In this document: positions 11,006 to 25,115 of the stretch, piece by piece
How positions within the stretch are numbered: the stretch's first letter is position 1
Layout: each line of letters opens with the position of its first letter
NCBI GenBank assembly: GCA_905250125.1
Contig: CAJNOL010000564.1
Location: 934-64,933, forward strand
DNA length: 64,000 nt
Direction of reading: 5' to 3'
Source of the DNA: Rotaria sordida
Lineage: Eukaryota; Rotifera; Eurotatoria; Philodinida; Philodinidae
Notes under the pieces: generated by a model
The model's database searches: none
Told to the model about the DNA's origin: nothing
Seen by the model: only the letters and a program-made list of their open reading frames with translations
Translations under genes and position numbers: made by a program

Positions 11006-14000
11006 TTATACAAGATAACCTTCACCAGGCAACAATGATTTTGATGATATCAATACCAATTGAGATCGTACATGTTTTAATGCATCTAATAAACGAGATT
11101 GTTCATCAAGTGATATACTATTTCCAATAATATCATGTAAATCTGTTTGATTAAAATGACATATTTGTGATAGATTTGTATAACCAGCACTTATAAATAA
11201 TCTTATTAAACGATCAAGTTGTAAATTATGAAGCCAATCAATAATTGATGTTACTTGAGCAAAATTAGGTTGATCTGGATGATTGACAAAAACGAATCTA
11301 TCAAGATAAAATAGATCATTTTTAAAACAATGTAATTCTTGTGTAATTAAAAATATGAAATACAATATAGTTGCTGTTTATAATCATAGACAGATTATTT
11401 TTATTCTATCTATTTTTAAATATATTTCTTCACTATCCTTTTATTTACTTAACCCTCCAGAAATACAATAAGAAAGTAGTTTATATATTATAACGAGACG
11501 CTATTCATATATGGTCTGTAGGAAATTGTGACTTCGGGTTCAGAAAAAAAAAAAACGTGGACTCGCAGCATCTTACTTACTTGATTTCGTTTTCATAAAT
11601 ATAACTAAAACTATTATATATGGTTGAAGATCTTCATATTACCATTGGTTTATCAATTAACTGTTCAATTTCCTTTTTTGTTAACATAATGCTCTTTTCA
11701 ACAAAGCGGAAACTTTTCAATTATTAAGCATTGATTGAAGGAAAAGCGAGCAACAAGAAATAATTGTACGCATTGACTTTTTTCCCAAGAGTAGCCAATA
11801 AATAACAGAAACCTTGATCCTTCACTTATTCATGTGTAGAGAGGAGGATGCTACATAGTAATGGAAAAAAATCGAATCTACAAAAATATAGACCCACAAC
11901 TTTCCTAACGATCTATGACCGTATATCAACGTCTATGACGAATTACTGAGTTTTTCAAAAAAAAAAAAGAAATTGTGGTTCCCCTAAGATCAATTTCGAC
12001 TTCGAACTTTGCATGAACAAAGTCCTTAATGAAATTAATTCATTGGACAAGTTGTAACTTTTCTATTATCTTCTATTCTAAGATATTCAATATTCGAAAT
12101 TCTCTCATGTGTAAAAGTAAATTTTGTTCATATATTTACGTCATACTAAAAGAAAAGCTAAAACTTTCACAACCAACTAATCTTATTAAGTTATGTAAAA
12201 TTTGAATCCAAAAAATCAAATCATTCGAAACTTTTTCTACTATTCTTTATCACTCATCAAATGAACATCGTCTCAATCGAAAAACGATTTGACATATGAA
12301 GAGATCTGTAGAAAAATACAAAAGAAACTTTCGTTTTCTATCTACCTACCTTTGTTTTGCTAGTGGCAGAAGTCGACTAGGTACTTGAATAAATTGTGTT
12401 AATTGTTGTACAATTTCACAAAATTTTGGTCTTTCTAAATATTCTTCATTCCAACAAATAAGCATTAATTTATATAATACATCAGGACAACCCTAAATAT
12501 AGATTTGAATTTATTTAATAATTCATTTCTTTTTCTTTCTTATATACAAACCATAGGTGGTGGAAGACGATAAGAATTTTTAATAGCTTTAATAACATCT
12601 TGATTTGACCAATTCCAAAAAGGTCTTTCACCAAATGAAACAACTTCCCAACATAATACACCAAAACTCCATACATCAGATGCTGATGTAAATTTTCGAT
12701 AATCAATTGCTTCAATAGCTGTCCAACGTATTGGAATTTTTCCACCTTTAGTTGTATAACTATCACCTTCATCAATTTCACGACTTAAACCAAAATCAGC
12801 TACTTTACATATAAGATCTTTATTTACAAGAATATTTCGTGCTGCTAAATCCTATTCAAATATAAAAAAACAAAAAATGATTCGTTTTTTTTTCTCTTTT
12901 TTTTTTTTTTTATATTCGATTTACTCGATGAACATATTTCATATCTGATAAATATTTCATTCCAGATGCAATACCACGTAACATACGTGTTAATTGTAAT
13001 GCATCAAGACATTTATTTCCTTCATTTGCCTAAATACAAAAATCAATATGAGAAAATTTCATTGATTCATTTTTTTTTTTGTGATTATTTACTCGAAGAT
13101 ATGTATCTAATGAACCATTTTCCATATATTCTGTAACAATCATAATTGGATGATGTTTTGTAACAACACCTTCCAAATAAATAACATTTTCATCATCAAA
13201 TTGTCCCATAATACTAGCTTCAGATAAAAAATCTAGACGTGTTTTTTCTGTTGCACCTTGTTTTAATGTTTTTATTGCAACTGGTATATCTTTCATGAAA
13301 TTTGGTTTACGTAGTTTACCTCGACAGACATCACCAAATTCGCCTTTTAATAAACACAAAACAAAAATGATAGATAGATAGATAGATAGATAGACATATT
13401 GTGATGATGCAAGTGACACATATTATCTTCAATGTTCAATATAATCTTAATGTTCTTCTTCACCTCAAATGATCTATAGCATGATGATAGTCTCTCAACA
13501 GCCGTCTTTTCTCATCAATTAAATGATTTTACGTAAGTCGAATAGTAGAAGCAGAAGCAATTCTTGTTGATTGACCGAATGCACATTAATAAGAGGCTTC
13601 TCGGGTTTTTTTTCTTCTTTCTCCGTTTCTCTTTTCTCGGGTCATCCCTTATTCTCATATGTGAACGAGGGAAATTAAATAAAACAACCTAGGACATAGT
13701 ATTACATAATATAAATTTGAAGATTACAAACTAACATGCATGCATATATTTAGTTTAATTATAAGTACATACCGCCTCCAATGACTGATTCAATGACTAT
13801 TAAATTTGGATCTAATTCACGCGCAAAATCTTTGACGGCTTTTGTTGGATCTTCATACTAAATATAGAATAATAAAATAAAAATAAAATTTCATATTAAA
13901 AATACTACGAACTGTATGAGGATCAATATATGTCTTTGCTGTCGTTGGAATTGGAGGCCATAATGGTGCTGACCCTAGAAACATATGTAAAATAATTAAA

Positions 14001-17000
14001 TGATACTAAATTGTTGATCGTTATCTTTGTAATAGAGGAAATGAGAGAAAAAAAAAGTCACTTGTTCAATCAATCTTTTTTTTTTGCCTTATAGGAAAAT
14101 GTCAAGGTCAATAAAAGCAAGACAACTTCTAATGATTAATCGCTTAGTTTGAGAATAAAAGCATGCATATACACTTACAGCCAGAATTGAAGAATGCATC
14201 GGGCCCATAATGACCACTCACTAGAAATAAGAAGATGATAAGCATATTTAAAAGAAATGTAAAGTCTACAAAAGCAAGATATAAGCATATATAAGTTAAA
14301 GATGCAAACTATTGAAAAAATAAAATAAAGACCAATGATTTACATTGAGTTACAGTTTGATTTGTTGGATTACTTGTATAGCGTAACATCATTGGTCGAT
14401 AGCCACCTGTAAGTACTATGATCCCACTTACTCATTAAAGACACACAGATAAAATAAGAAAAAAAAACCTTCATACACACCTTGTCGTTTTTGATAATCT
14501 AATGATTCACAATCACTTGCTGTTTTTAATCGACATGATCGTCTTCTATATAATTAAAAATAATTTTTTTAAAAAAAAAAGATTTTTCTTTATATTTACT
14601 TTTTTGAATAAATAAATGCTAAAATAATAACTGTAATAAGTAATGTAAGAATAATAAATGGTCCAATAAGTAATATAGTTTTATTTTCAACAAATTTTAT
14701 TGTAACATCGGTTAATTTTTTATTTGTTAAATATTGTTCATTAATTAACATTGAACTTAATGATAAAAGTTTTTCTTGTGTATATAAACTCCAACCAAAA
14801 CGTGTATGACCACGTATTTGAAATTTATAATTATCTGTTTGTGTTATTAATGTAAAATTATTATATAAAAGTGTTATAAGAAATTTTTTATTTTCATCTA
14901 ATAATGACCAATAACGTATTTGATAATGATCAAAATCATTTGATGACCATGTTATTACTATTGTATTTAATGATATACGTCGAATATTTATATCACGAAT
15001 TAATTTTGGTACTATAAAAAATAGAAAAAGTCAAATAAAAAATTTTCTTTTTTTTTTTACTTGGTCGTTTTGTTGTAAATGATAAATCAACTGATTTACT
15101 TAATAAATGTGTAGAAATATGTTCAGCATAAATTTCAATATTATAATTTGTATCAGCATCAAGACCGAAAATTTGTACACTACACAAAAATAAAAGAAAA
15201 ATTTCTTTGTTTTGTTTTTTTTTCCTGCTACATACCTTGTACCATTAATAAATGTACGATTTGGTTGATATGTTATATAAGATTCACAAGAGACTAGTCG
15301 ACCTTCAATTAAACGGTTACATTCAATGCGATAGACAATATCATTTGATGATGAGTCTAATGATCGTTTCCATGAAATTTTAATTGATGCTTGATCTATA
15401 TCATCTACTGTTACATTTTGTGGTTCAATAGGACTTCCTATTTAAAAGAAAAGAAAAGAATTTGAAAAGCTTAGTAATAAAATATGATAATTTACCAATA
15501 CAAGGTGAATTAGATAATGATGTATTAAGACGAAAAAATCCATCATTACATATACAAGATGATGCACCTTTATCTTTCGTATGACTATTTAATGGACATC
15601 GTTCACATCGATGATTATTGTTAATTGTTGATTTAAAAGTTCCAATTGAACAAGCTTAAAAGAAAAAATATGTTCCTTTTTCTTTTTTTTTTTGTTTTAT
15701 CTTTGTCTTTAAGAGGGGAAAAAATGGATGCCATCTGTTCCTGCTTTTTTTTCTTCGTTGAAGTGTGTATGTATATGTTCATAAATACTTTTATATCCAT
15801 TCTTTCTCTTGTCTAATGTTGCAATGATTACAGTCAAAATGGATACTTTTTTTTTTGTGTATATGTGTGTCTGTCTTTCACAGATGGTGTGAGTTGACAA
15901 GCTCGTTAGGCCGTATGCATATCAATGCATGAGGGCGGATGAAAAGGTATGCGACAGGTGAATGAATGTGAGCTCGTTTCCATTCTTCTGTAAAATGTAA
16001 AAAAAAGAAACTAGGGACAGTAGTCGTCAAAGTTAATTATATGGATAGAGAATACAGTGACAATGCTTATACATGCATAGAATTAGAAAGAAGGTCATCT
16101 GAACACGTATACATATAGATGCTAGCCTCAAGGGTAAATGAGACATGTTATTTTGACAAATTTTAACTACATATTATATCGAACAACTCCATCAATGACA
16201 TGAGTTGAATGAAGCTAATTTGATCTAATCTCGAACAAGTTATGTGTCTTTTTATGTACTTACCCTTGCAAATGGCACGAGATAGAAGACCATTATTCTT
16301 ATTATTATTATTATCAATGAGCAGTTCATAACCATCTTGACAATGACAACTATCGCGTAATGATGTTTCTTGAAAAGCCCATTCACCTAAGATAAATTTG
16401 ATTAGTTTTCAACAAAAAAAAAAAAAAAAGAAAGAAAATCAATTCTAATACCATTTCCTTTACAAAAACCTAATGGTTTATTAATAGTTTTTGAATTACT
16501 TGTACATATACCATGACGTTCAACAATATCTGTTAAATGTGCACCCGTTGGTGTTTCAGGAAAATGTACAAGACCAATTGTTGTATCTTGACATAAACGA
16601 TAAAAAATTTTAACATATAATAATGATACACATGCACCTTGATCACGAAATGCAATATAAAAACCATTTTTATTTACAGATATACCACGAGTTTTAACAT
16701 TAACTGTTAAATTATTTCCATTTGATGATGATGCTTGTATACCATAATTATTTGATGTAAAACGATTTCCAGCAATAATATCAACTAATTTATAAGATGA
16801 CCATAAAAGATCATTATCTTCATAATCACTTTCATGTATATAAAGTTCAAATGTTTCACGACATGAACGTATTTCATTTGGTGTTTGAAATGTTGAACAA
16901 TCACGAATAGAAAATCCAAGTTCAATTTCAATACGTTGTGCTTGTTGACGTTTAAAATATGGTGAACGTAACCAATTATCAACATGACGTTCTGATGTTA

Positions 17001-17333
17001 TATCACATACATATTGTGTACGCCATAATGTTGATGTTGATGATAATAATAAAAGTGTTGGAAATGTTTTAGCTTCAAAACTTAATTCACCCCAACCATC
17101 ATTTAAATTTCCATTATTTGATGTTTTATCCCAATTAAGATAATCACGAGCTTCACGTGTATCTAATAAAACAACTAAACAAAAAAAAAATAAAAGCGAT
17201 AATGATTAGTGTTTATTGATATATATATATATATATGTATATATCTTGATTTTTTTTTTGTACCTTCTTTTGTTGCTTGTACAAATGAATAAATAAAACA
17301 TATTAAAATAAAAAAACATAATTTCATAATCAT
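11006..17333 (-). CDS. EPH: Eph receptor tyrosine kinase (17 exons, 1071 aa)
   Basis: Membrane receptor for ephrins at cell contacts. Exons: 17333-17264, 17174-16452, 16386-16264, 15654-15496, 15437-15236, 15179-15061, 15011-14600, 14545-14481, 14406-14344, 14220-14179, 13974-13913, 13857-13773, 13343-13093, 13029-12925, 12851-12552, 12492-12350, 11297-11006. They sum to 3216 nt, exactly in frame. Signal peptide 1-21; ligand-binding domain 24-264 ([27 protein letters not shown]); Cys-rich region to 358; two fibronectin III domains to about 575; TM about 577-599; juxtamembrane tyrosines in [12 protein letters not shown]; kinase from about 700 with GGGEFGDV, AIK Lys733, HRDLAARN Asp828 and DFG Asp846; SAM domain from about 985; C-terminus EGYLV, a class II PDZ-ligand type. 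Odd: the APE motif reads AIE (Ile873). The juxtamembrane is split into five exons of 42-85 nt. Orthology to EphA or EphB is not resolvable here. Confidence 0.97.
13369..13394. repeat. TAGA tetranucleotide microsatellite
   Basis: A run of GATA/TAGA units in the intron just upstream of the kinase exon that begins at 13343 (minus strand). It is close to the splice acceptor of that exon. Confidence 0.8.
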
Positions 17334-20300
17334 TGTCGAATAACAAAACTTGACAATTGTCGTAATCTTTCAATAAGCATCAACTATTGCTTATACATAC
17401 AGTTGGCAGATGAGGAAGAGAGAGAGAAACTATAAAACAGAAGAGAAGAAAAAAAATATATATAAAAAGAATGACTGGTAATGTGCGTTCTCTTTCTCTC
17501 CCTTTTCTCCTCTCTTCTATATACTGATTTTTGAGCTTTCTCTTTTTTCTCTCGATATGTATGTTTCGCGATGCCATAGAATAGACATCATCGAATTTCC
17601 TTTCTCTTTCTTTTCTCTTCGCTCTGAGCAATAGCATCCATCTATAGAAATAGAGAAGAAAAAAAAAGAAAAGACAGACAGACAGAAGCTGACCGACGCC
17701 CGAATGCACACACACATATATATATATATACATATATATAAATATATATATGTCGAGTGCGCACGACAGAGATGACGACTGTCATATTTCCGATAATGTG
17801 GCTCGATGTTCATCTAATAATAGCATATGTATATATATATATGTATAAATACAGTAGCTCAAATGTCAAAAAAAGTATATCTTTACTTTATAAAAAAAAT
17901 GTCCTAGTCTCTATTTCTAATGAATTCTAAGACAATGATTTTAACAGTTAACTTTAAAAGAAATTATTCATGTAATTCACCGACATCAATAAAACAAAAA
18001 AAAGAAAGAAAATAACACCGAATAATGTTATTATCACATTATTTGCCTCAATCTATTCTCCATAAAGATACATTTATATATAGTGTTACACAATTTGAAT
18101 AAAAATAATAGTGACGGTTAGCGTAATTTTATTTCACACACGATCGCATTTGTTAGTGTGATGTCGGCAAAACGCACAATATGCGTCGAGGCCATTCACG
18201 CTATTGGCCGCAACGCCTTTTTTTTTTCTCTCGCGTGTACACGTTTATCAATTAGACTTTATGTATTTGACAAGTTTGTTGTTTTTCTGTAGTAAATACT
18301 TCCATAGACGAGATGTTTATCCATTACATAAGTAGTACGAGTTGTCTTTTTTTTTTTTTTTCTTATTTTGTCATCACATACAATTGTGATGATAGCTGTT
18401 TTTTTTTTTGTTGTATTTGATAGAGAGAAAACTTTATATGTCAATGGGAACGAAAAATGATCTAACTTATCCATTCAGTGATATAAGGATGTGAAGACAG
18501 ATCTTTTCTTTTGTTATCAACAATGACGACGTAAGCGATTACGGCACGATCATCCTCAAGAGAGAATCAATTTTCGATCTACACACACACACACACACAC
18601 AAGATGGTGAATGAACAATAGAAGCAAGAAAAAAAAAGAACTGCAAGAAAGAGACGATCAATGATGAGTGAGAGTCTTCAATAGAGTTCTTTCTAATAAC
18701 TTCTGTAATATATATATGTATTCAATAACAACCAAAAAAAAAAAGAAATAAAAAACTACAGTATGGTCAATTACTTTTTTTTGACTATGTATATAACAAT
18801 TACCTTCGTTAGGATGTGAGTGAGCAAACAATTGTCATGTACGGATTTTTTAATTGTTGTCGTTATTGTCGTCGATCACTGATGCTTACATAACTTTCTC
18901 TTTACTTATCCATAGGATATAGTAGAGAATGCGATAACATGAGTACATCTGTTCTCCCGTTCGTTGATGAACTTCGTTCGGTCCGATAAAGAAAGAAGTA
19001 CAGAAAAAAAAAAATATCTTGACTTTAACTCTTTCTATTCAAATAATTCAACTTGGACACTTGTTCACTCACATATATATATTTATAAAGTCTATCAATC
19101 GATGTCTAATCATTTTGTTATGATGCCAATAGCAAACGAAATAGAACTTTCTAATTTACTCATTTTATGTTTTGTATATTGTCGGCAGCCATCTGGTTCA
19201 TTCACACAGCATGTAGATGTTGACAACAGCGTCTAACTGATTAGTCTTACTGCTGTGTATGATTCTCACCGCGACAACTATTAAAATGATTGAACTTCCG
19301 ACTTATAACAGTGATAATAATATAGACAAGAAAGACAACGATGAACATTTATTTCTTTTTTCAATAGGGACTACTTAGTTTCAAAAATAACACTCTTGAT
19401 ACCTTTGAAAAAAAAAAGAAAATTACTATAATGTGAATATATATAGGTCTATTTCGATTGATTAAACATATAAGTATCTTTTTTTCTTTTAATGAATAGA
19501 GTGCGAAAATGGAAGGAAGCCTAATATCTCTTCTTTACATATTAGACAAACACAGGAGGAGATGCAAATGTTTGCTAGATATAGCGGTATGATTGTTCAA
19601 ATCACGTTGGATATACATACAAACGAAGTAGCTACATTATATACATATAAGTTCATTTTCGTTTTTATGTATACAAGGTCAAACAATAACAGACTTGACC
19701 AAGTGCAAACTTTGATGATGAACAAACATAGAATTGAATAAACGAAAAAAGAAAAAAAAGGATTTTTCTAATCATACATAAAAATAAGAAAAAAAATTCT
19801 TTTTTTTTTTTTTTCTTCAAGGTCATTAAATTCATATGGATTCTTAAATGTTTTTTTTTCTTTACTCTTCAATGAATTTGAAAAATTTTTTTTTTTTTCT
19901 CCTAATATATGTGGCATAGTGCACTTCCCTCAATTATACTTACCGTTTTTTGTTTGAATTGATCAATTGCATTTGTGTTAGATGCGGCGATGTGGAAATG
20001 AAGTGCTCATGCATAGAGCAAGTCGGATGTCAATCGAAGCAACTACTATAGAGTTTGTTTTGTCTCTTTTCTTTTCTTTTCTTCTATCTACAAATTTGAT
20101 GTTAAACAGAGATAAAACAAAAAAAAAAAAAGAAAAGATGCGAGTTGAGCATCTTTTCTTTTGTATTTGTTTATACATATACATTATCTTTTCTCAATGC
20201 GGATGCACCTTTTCAAATCAATCTATGCACACACACACACACACAAATATATATAAAGTAACAAACATGATCATTATACGTGCACACTTTATGTGTCAAA

Positions 20301-23300
20301 ATTACCATATTTATTTCGTTTGGTCTAGTCATTATATTCTTTGATCCTGTTCAATACTTTATTTCTTTTTTTTCATTTTACTTCATTGATTTAATGTCTT
20401 TTTAAATTTGGAATTATTAGTAATAAGTCATTTACTACTATCCTATAGTTTCTAAATGAACTCTACGATTAAATATATCTATCACACATATATGTAAAGA
20501 AAAAATCCTTGAGATCTGCACGCAATAAAACCATTAAACGACACCTTACGACATATCAGGCACGCTTGTATTACAATATATCGTTAGATCAACATATAGA
20601 GAGACAAAAGAAGAAAAAGAAAACCGACTATCAATACAGATACAAATCAAACAATTTAACCTTGAATACATACCTATAATACCTATTTTGTTGTTAATAA
20701 GTTGCAACTAGATTCCATTTGTAACCTCAAAAAAGAAAAAGAGAATCTGATATGATACAGCAGTTGCTTATTTGCTGTTCTGTATACAGCTTCTCAGATT
20801 TTTTTTTGCTCTTTATGTAAGCTTCTAATTGTGAATACAAAAAAAAAAAGAGAACGACAAAATCGCTAGTGTATGCATATATCTACGGATCTACATATTT
20901 TTTTTTTCAAAGGTCATATCATCTGTGATGGATGACAGCATAGTTTCTGTTTGGCTGCTACTTCTTTTTTTTTTTTTTTTTTCTTGTTATTCGTTAAATA
21001 TTTTCTATCATTTATCATGCTTGGAGTAATGATAACTAAGAAGAAAAACAGCAGGTGGAACTTATCATTTAAACATATAATATATATGTATAAGTCACAC
21101 TCGATTAATATCGAAATAACAGTTGAACTATATTCACTTGCCACTAGTCAATTCAGTCATATTGGGATTCACACTTGAATAGAAAAACTAATTAATACTG
21201 TCAAATTGAAAAGTCAAGATGTGATGATTATCAAATTGGAAGCATCGATCGATCGATCGATCGAACTCAACAGAAACAAAAAAAATCAATTAACAAAAAT
21301 GATTATCTATAAAAGCATTAGTGTAAATTGAGAATATCACTTCATATTCGATATTATGTTCTGTTGTTGTTCTTTATCTATTGACTAAAAATATGATGCG
21401 TGACTTTATGAAAGTTGCCGAGCTTTTCTTTTCTTTTTTCTTTTTTTCTTATATATATTTTTTCTAAAGACATGGAGACATGAAACCTTACTATGATTAT
21501 AATACAGTCTTTTTTTTGTGTATAAACACGAGTATATGCGGTATTGAAGATTGTTTTAATCAAATAGAAGTAAAGGGAGGGAGAGAGAGAGAGAGAAAAA
21601 CGAGAACGACAGACATCGTCCATGACTCAAGCTGAAGCAAGGCTCTTCAACTATTGACGATGACAACTCGATGAAAAGATAACAATAACACATTTTAGTG
21701 GCTGTTTGCTATTGTTTCTTGCAGTCATTGTTGTCTTTATAGGTACCACTGTATAGATAGACATGTATACTTGTATTGACATACATACATATATACAATT
21801 ACTGATAGAGGTTATGTAGAAAATCAAGTACGTTGAATTGCTCATTTCTATATCATTAGTATGAATTTGAGAAGGAATTATGAGGAGAACAAAAAGAAAT
21901 GATCAACCATATGTATCAACTTAATTTAAATTATTTTAAATGAACAGATGAAAAATAAAAATGATGAGCAAACATTTAAACTCTCTTGTGAGAAAGATGA
22001 TTATCTGTAGATTTCTTTTTATTTATATATTGATATTGCCGACACCATATGACATCGATAGTCTATATACATTTATATAGAGTAAGATGAATTCAACCGC
22101 AAATTGTTTATGTGAAAATACAAAATAACAATCAATATCAATCGAACACAGATATTACTTGCTTGCTTTATCTTTCTCTTTCTGTTTCTGTATTTGTCCT
22201 GCGGCAATATCAACAAATGTATGCCTTTTATATATCTAAACGGAATGAATCGAAGGCGGGCGAAATAGAAGGAAATAAAACCAACAATATTATAATTATG
22301 GCGCTAATTTACTGTATGAAAATAACAAAAAAAAAAAATGTAGTTTGACTATTTCGGCATCTAAGAAGTTAAATAAACATTTTAAAATCTGGAAATGATT
22401 TAAGACAAAAAAAGAAAAAAGAAAACAATACGAAAAATTTGTAGATTAGATTAATAGTGTAGAATAACTTATACAGATGGCAAACAAATTAAAAATATTG
22501 TCACAATACTATAATATCAAATAGATCATTGTAAATTAACCGAACAGATAAAAGAAAATGTAAAGAACTTATCGAAAGTAAAAAAAAAAAAAGAAAATAA
22601 TATTGTGAGACAGTTAATGTATGATAACGATAGAATAAGATTTACAATATTTCCATACGTGACATACAAATGATGAAATGTTTACACACGAGGAAAAAAA
22701 TCGACACATCAATCAAATATGTCGTCGGACTAAAAACCGTCTATTAATCTTAAGAGAAAAGATTCTTAAACGTATTCTTAATGACAACAAAAAGAATTTT
22801 TTTTTTGTCATATTGTTTTTTTCTTTTTAATGAAAGAATGCATTCATTTCGTATTCGAAATCATCAGATAACTAAAAACAAAACCTACAAGGTGTCTTAT
22901 TGATCTCATCGTTAAATTTCATACATTATTCTAACCAGTAGTGTAGCATACAATTAACACCTGCTTAGCCTTTCAATATGTCAATGTGTAAAATCGAGTG
23001 TCCACTCATGATGGAAAATATCTTAACAGATATTCATCAAGTGTTGTTTATAAGAGAGAAAAAAAATAATAAGAATTAATCTTATTTCTAAAGGTAGCAT
23101 AAGTGGAAATGAATATTATTAGTGTTTTTTTATGATTAATGAAATACTTGAGAAGTTTTTTTTTTTTTTAACAAATAAATTGAATTCTATAGAAGTAGCT
23201 TTCTTTATTTTGATGAATAGAAAGAATTCAGTATTAATAAGTAATAATTGAGAGAAATTCTTATTTTTCTAGGTTATTAAAAGAATATATCTTTTTACAG

Positions 23301-24620
23301 AGTATCTTTCCATTCAAATGAGTATTTCCCAAGAGAAACCGTTGACATGTGTAAGACGAATGAAATACTATTGTCGTCGATGTGTGATATCGTCTTCGGT
23401 TTTTTTCTCTAAGGAGTATCGTACCTTGAAATGAATATGTATTCAATGTCAAAAAAAAAAATCACTTAGAAAATAACTATTTTTCAATAATATGTCATTT
23501 CTTTCAAGGATATAATTCGAAGTTTCTTTCGATAATGAAAGAAGTTTTATTTGAGAAATAAATGAATATCGATTTAGTCATGTTTCATAGAAAAATTAAG
23601 ATTAATTAATAAATTTTCCTATTCTATCAACACATTTTATGCATGAATAACGAGCGGCACATTATAAACGAGACAAAATGTTTTCCTCTTTTAAGAACAT
23701 TTTCCAAAACATTAGAGTCTTTGTTTTGGATTCATTTGGTAGAGAATTTCTTGTTCCACAAAACTATCGTCTTTGTTGCGATTTTCTGCAGGCAGCTATC
23801 GATTTGTGTAAACCTTTACTCACCAGGATCGATGTTAAAAGTGTTTGACATCAATGGATAGAGAATTTCGTTCTCTCTGCTTCCACAACCTTTTAAAGAT
23901 TTCTACTACTGTTGTTCAAAAGAAAAGGCTTTTAACCAACACTTACTAGTATTTTGAGATGCATTTCGGAAAATCATATTTTTCAAAGCGAGACTTGGTC
24001 TATGACACGTTTATTCTCATGTCGGCAGGTGTAGAATTTAATTTTGAACAAAATGGTGTGATTGTTAAATTGCAGAGTGGAAACGTTCGATTGTGTCAAA
24101 TTAAAAAAGAACAATCATGTAATTTTTCCAGAAAAAAGCTTTTTTTTTCATATTTTTTACCTCAAAAATTTTTCTGATATATTTTTCTTCTAAAATTCTG
24201 AAATATATATATCAAAAGATACAAAATTTTCTCGAGAACTTTGTAACATATTTGAAATTTCAGCAAAATCTTTATGATAATTTTTTCGTTTTCTGACTGT
24301 CGCAGTTAGACGATTGAGTAGATGTTCATCTTTTGAATTTTTTGCCGATAAAAAAGACAATTATATTAGAAAAAGTTATGGCAATAATATAAATGAGAAT
24401 ATAATTCAATAGTTTATAAGATATTAATAACAAAATATAATTGTAATGTTTTACTAATCTTATTAAAATATTCATCACGAATGACAAAGAATCTTCTTCA
24501 TATTGCTTCATTAAATCAAGAATTTGTTGATTTCTAAAAGAGGCTTACTCATATTATTGTTAAATTATTTTATCGTACCCATGTTGAACACATAATCTTT
24601 CTTTAATTCATCAATCAATA
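17334..24620. other. Gene desert upstream of the Eph receptor
   Basis: About 7.3 kb without recognisable coding exons. ORFs here are low-complexity or shadows of microsatellites. Contents seen: TA/CA microsatellites (17711-17752, 18583-18601, 20229-20243), a CGAT tetranucleotide run (21246-21263), many poly-A and poly-T tracts, and a perfect 14-bp hairpin at 20128-20162. A less A+T-rich block at about 18115-18235 holds several CpG sites and an inverted CCAAT (ATTGG) and could be part of the Eph promoter. Segment 23640-24180 has relatively open frames but no recognisable protein. Confidence 0.5.
20128..20162. repeat. Perfect 14-bp hairpin
   Basis: AAAAGAAAAGATGC at 20128-20141 is followed by the 7-nt loop GAGTTGA and its exact complement GCATCTTTTCTTTT at 20149-20162. 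It is short and purine/pyrimidine-biased; function unknown. Confidence 0.7.
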
Positions 24621-25115
24621 CACACAACGTAGCCCAAAAGTAAGGAAACACAGAATATTTTTGATTTCTTCTTTGTACATGGTTGGTTAGGTCTCTTATT
24701 ATATACTAGATGATAGCAATCAAATATATAGCATATGATCAGTATTTGAGTGCAATAATTTGTTCAAAAGTGTGCAAATATATCTTACTGCTCATCTATG
24801 ATTATATGAGAAATTCGATGTTTTTCAAGTCCTATAGTTTTGTCTGCTTATCTCGATCTGCGAAATGAATCTGATTTAATTAATTTTGACCTTTTTTTTT
24901 TCAAGGCTAAATCAGTACAAAATGCAATTAAATCGAAATAAGTAGACAAAACAAAGGAACTCCAAAAACATCGAATTTCTCATACAGTCACAGACAAATA
25001 GTAAGATTTATTTGTACGCTTTTGAACAAATTACTGCGTCAAAAGACTAAGCATATAATCATGTATAAAGAAGAAATCGAAAAATCCTGTGATCCCTTAC
25101 TTTTGACTCATCCTG
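24621..25115. mobile_element. About 495 bp fold-back MITE flanked by TA
   Basis: The two halves are imperfect reverse complements over almost the whole length. The left contains CCCAAAAGTAAGGAAACACA and the right end, reversed, CAGGATGAGTCAAAAGTAAGG. Both continue through AATTTGTTCAAAAG and GAGAAATTCGATGTTTTT blocks. TA occurs directly outside each end, as for Tc1/mariner insertion. No transposase is encoded. The ORF at 25022-25213 is part of the right arm. Confidence 0.8.

Noticed and set aside
10752..11018. ORF MPKKTEKKES... before the Eph 3' end
   Set aside because: Low-complexity Lys/Thr reading of A-rich DNA lying in the Eph 3' flank.
17380..17813. Overlapping minus-strand ORFs upstream of the Eph start
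   Set aside because: Made of TA, GA and T-run microsatellite translations; not protein-like.
23643..24177. Two ORFs of about 72 aa in the gene desert
   Set aside because: No motif, no convincing splice sites linking them, and no similarity that I recognise.
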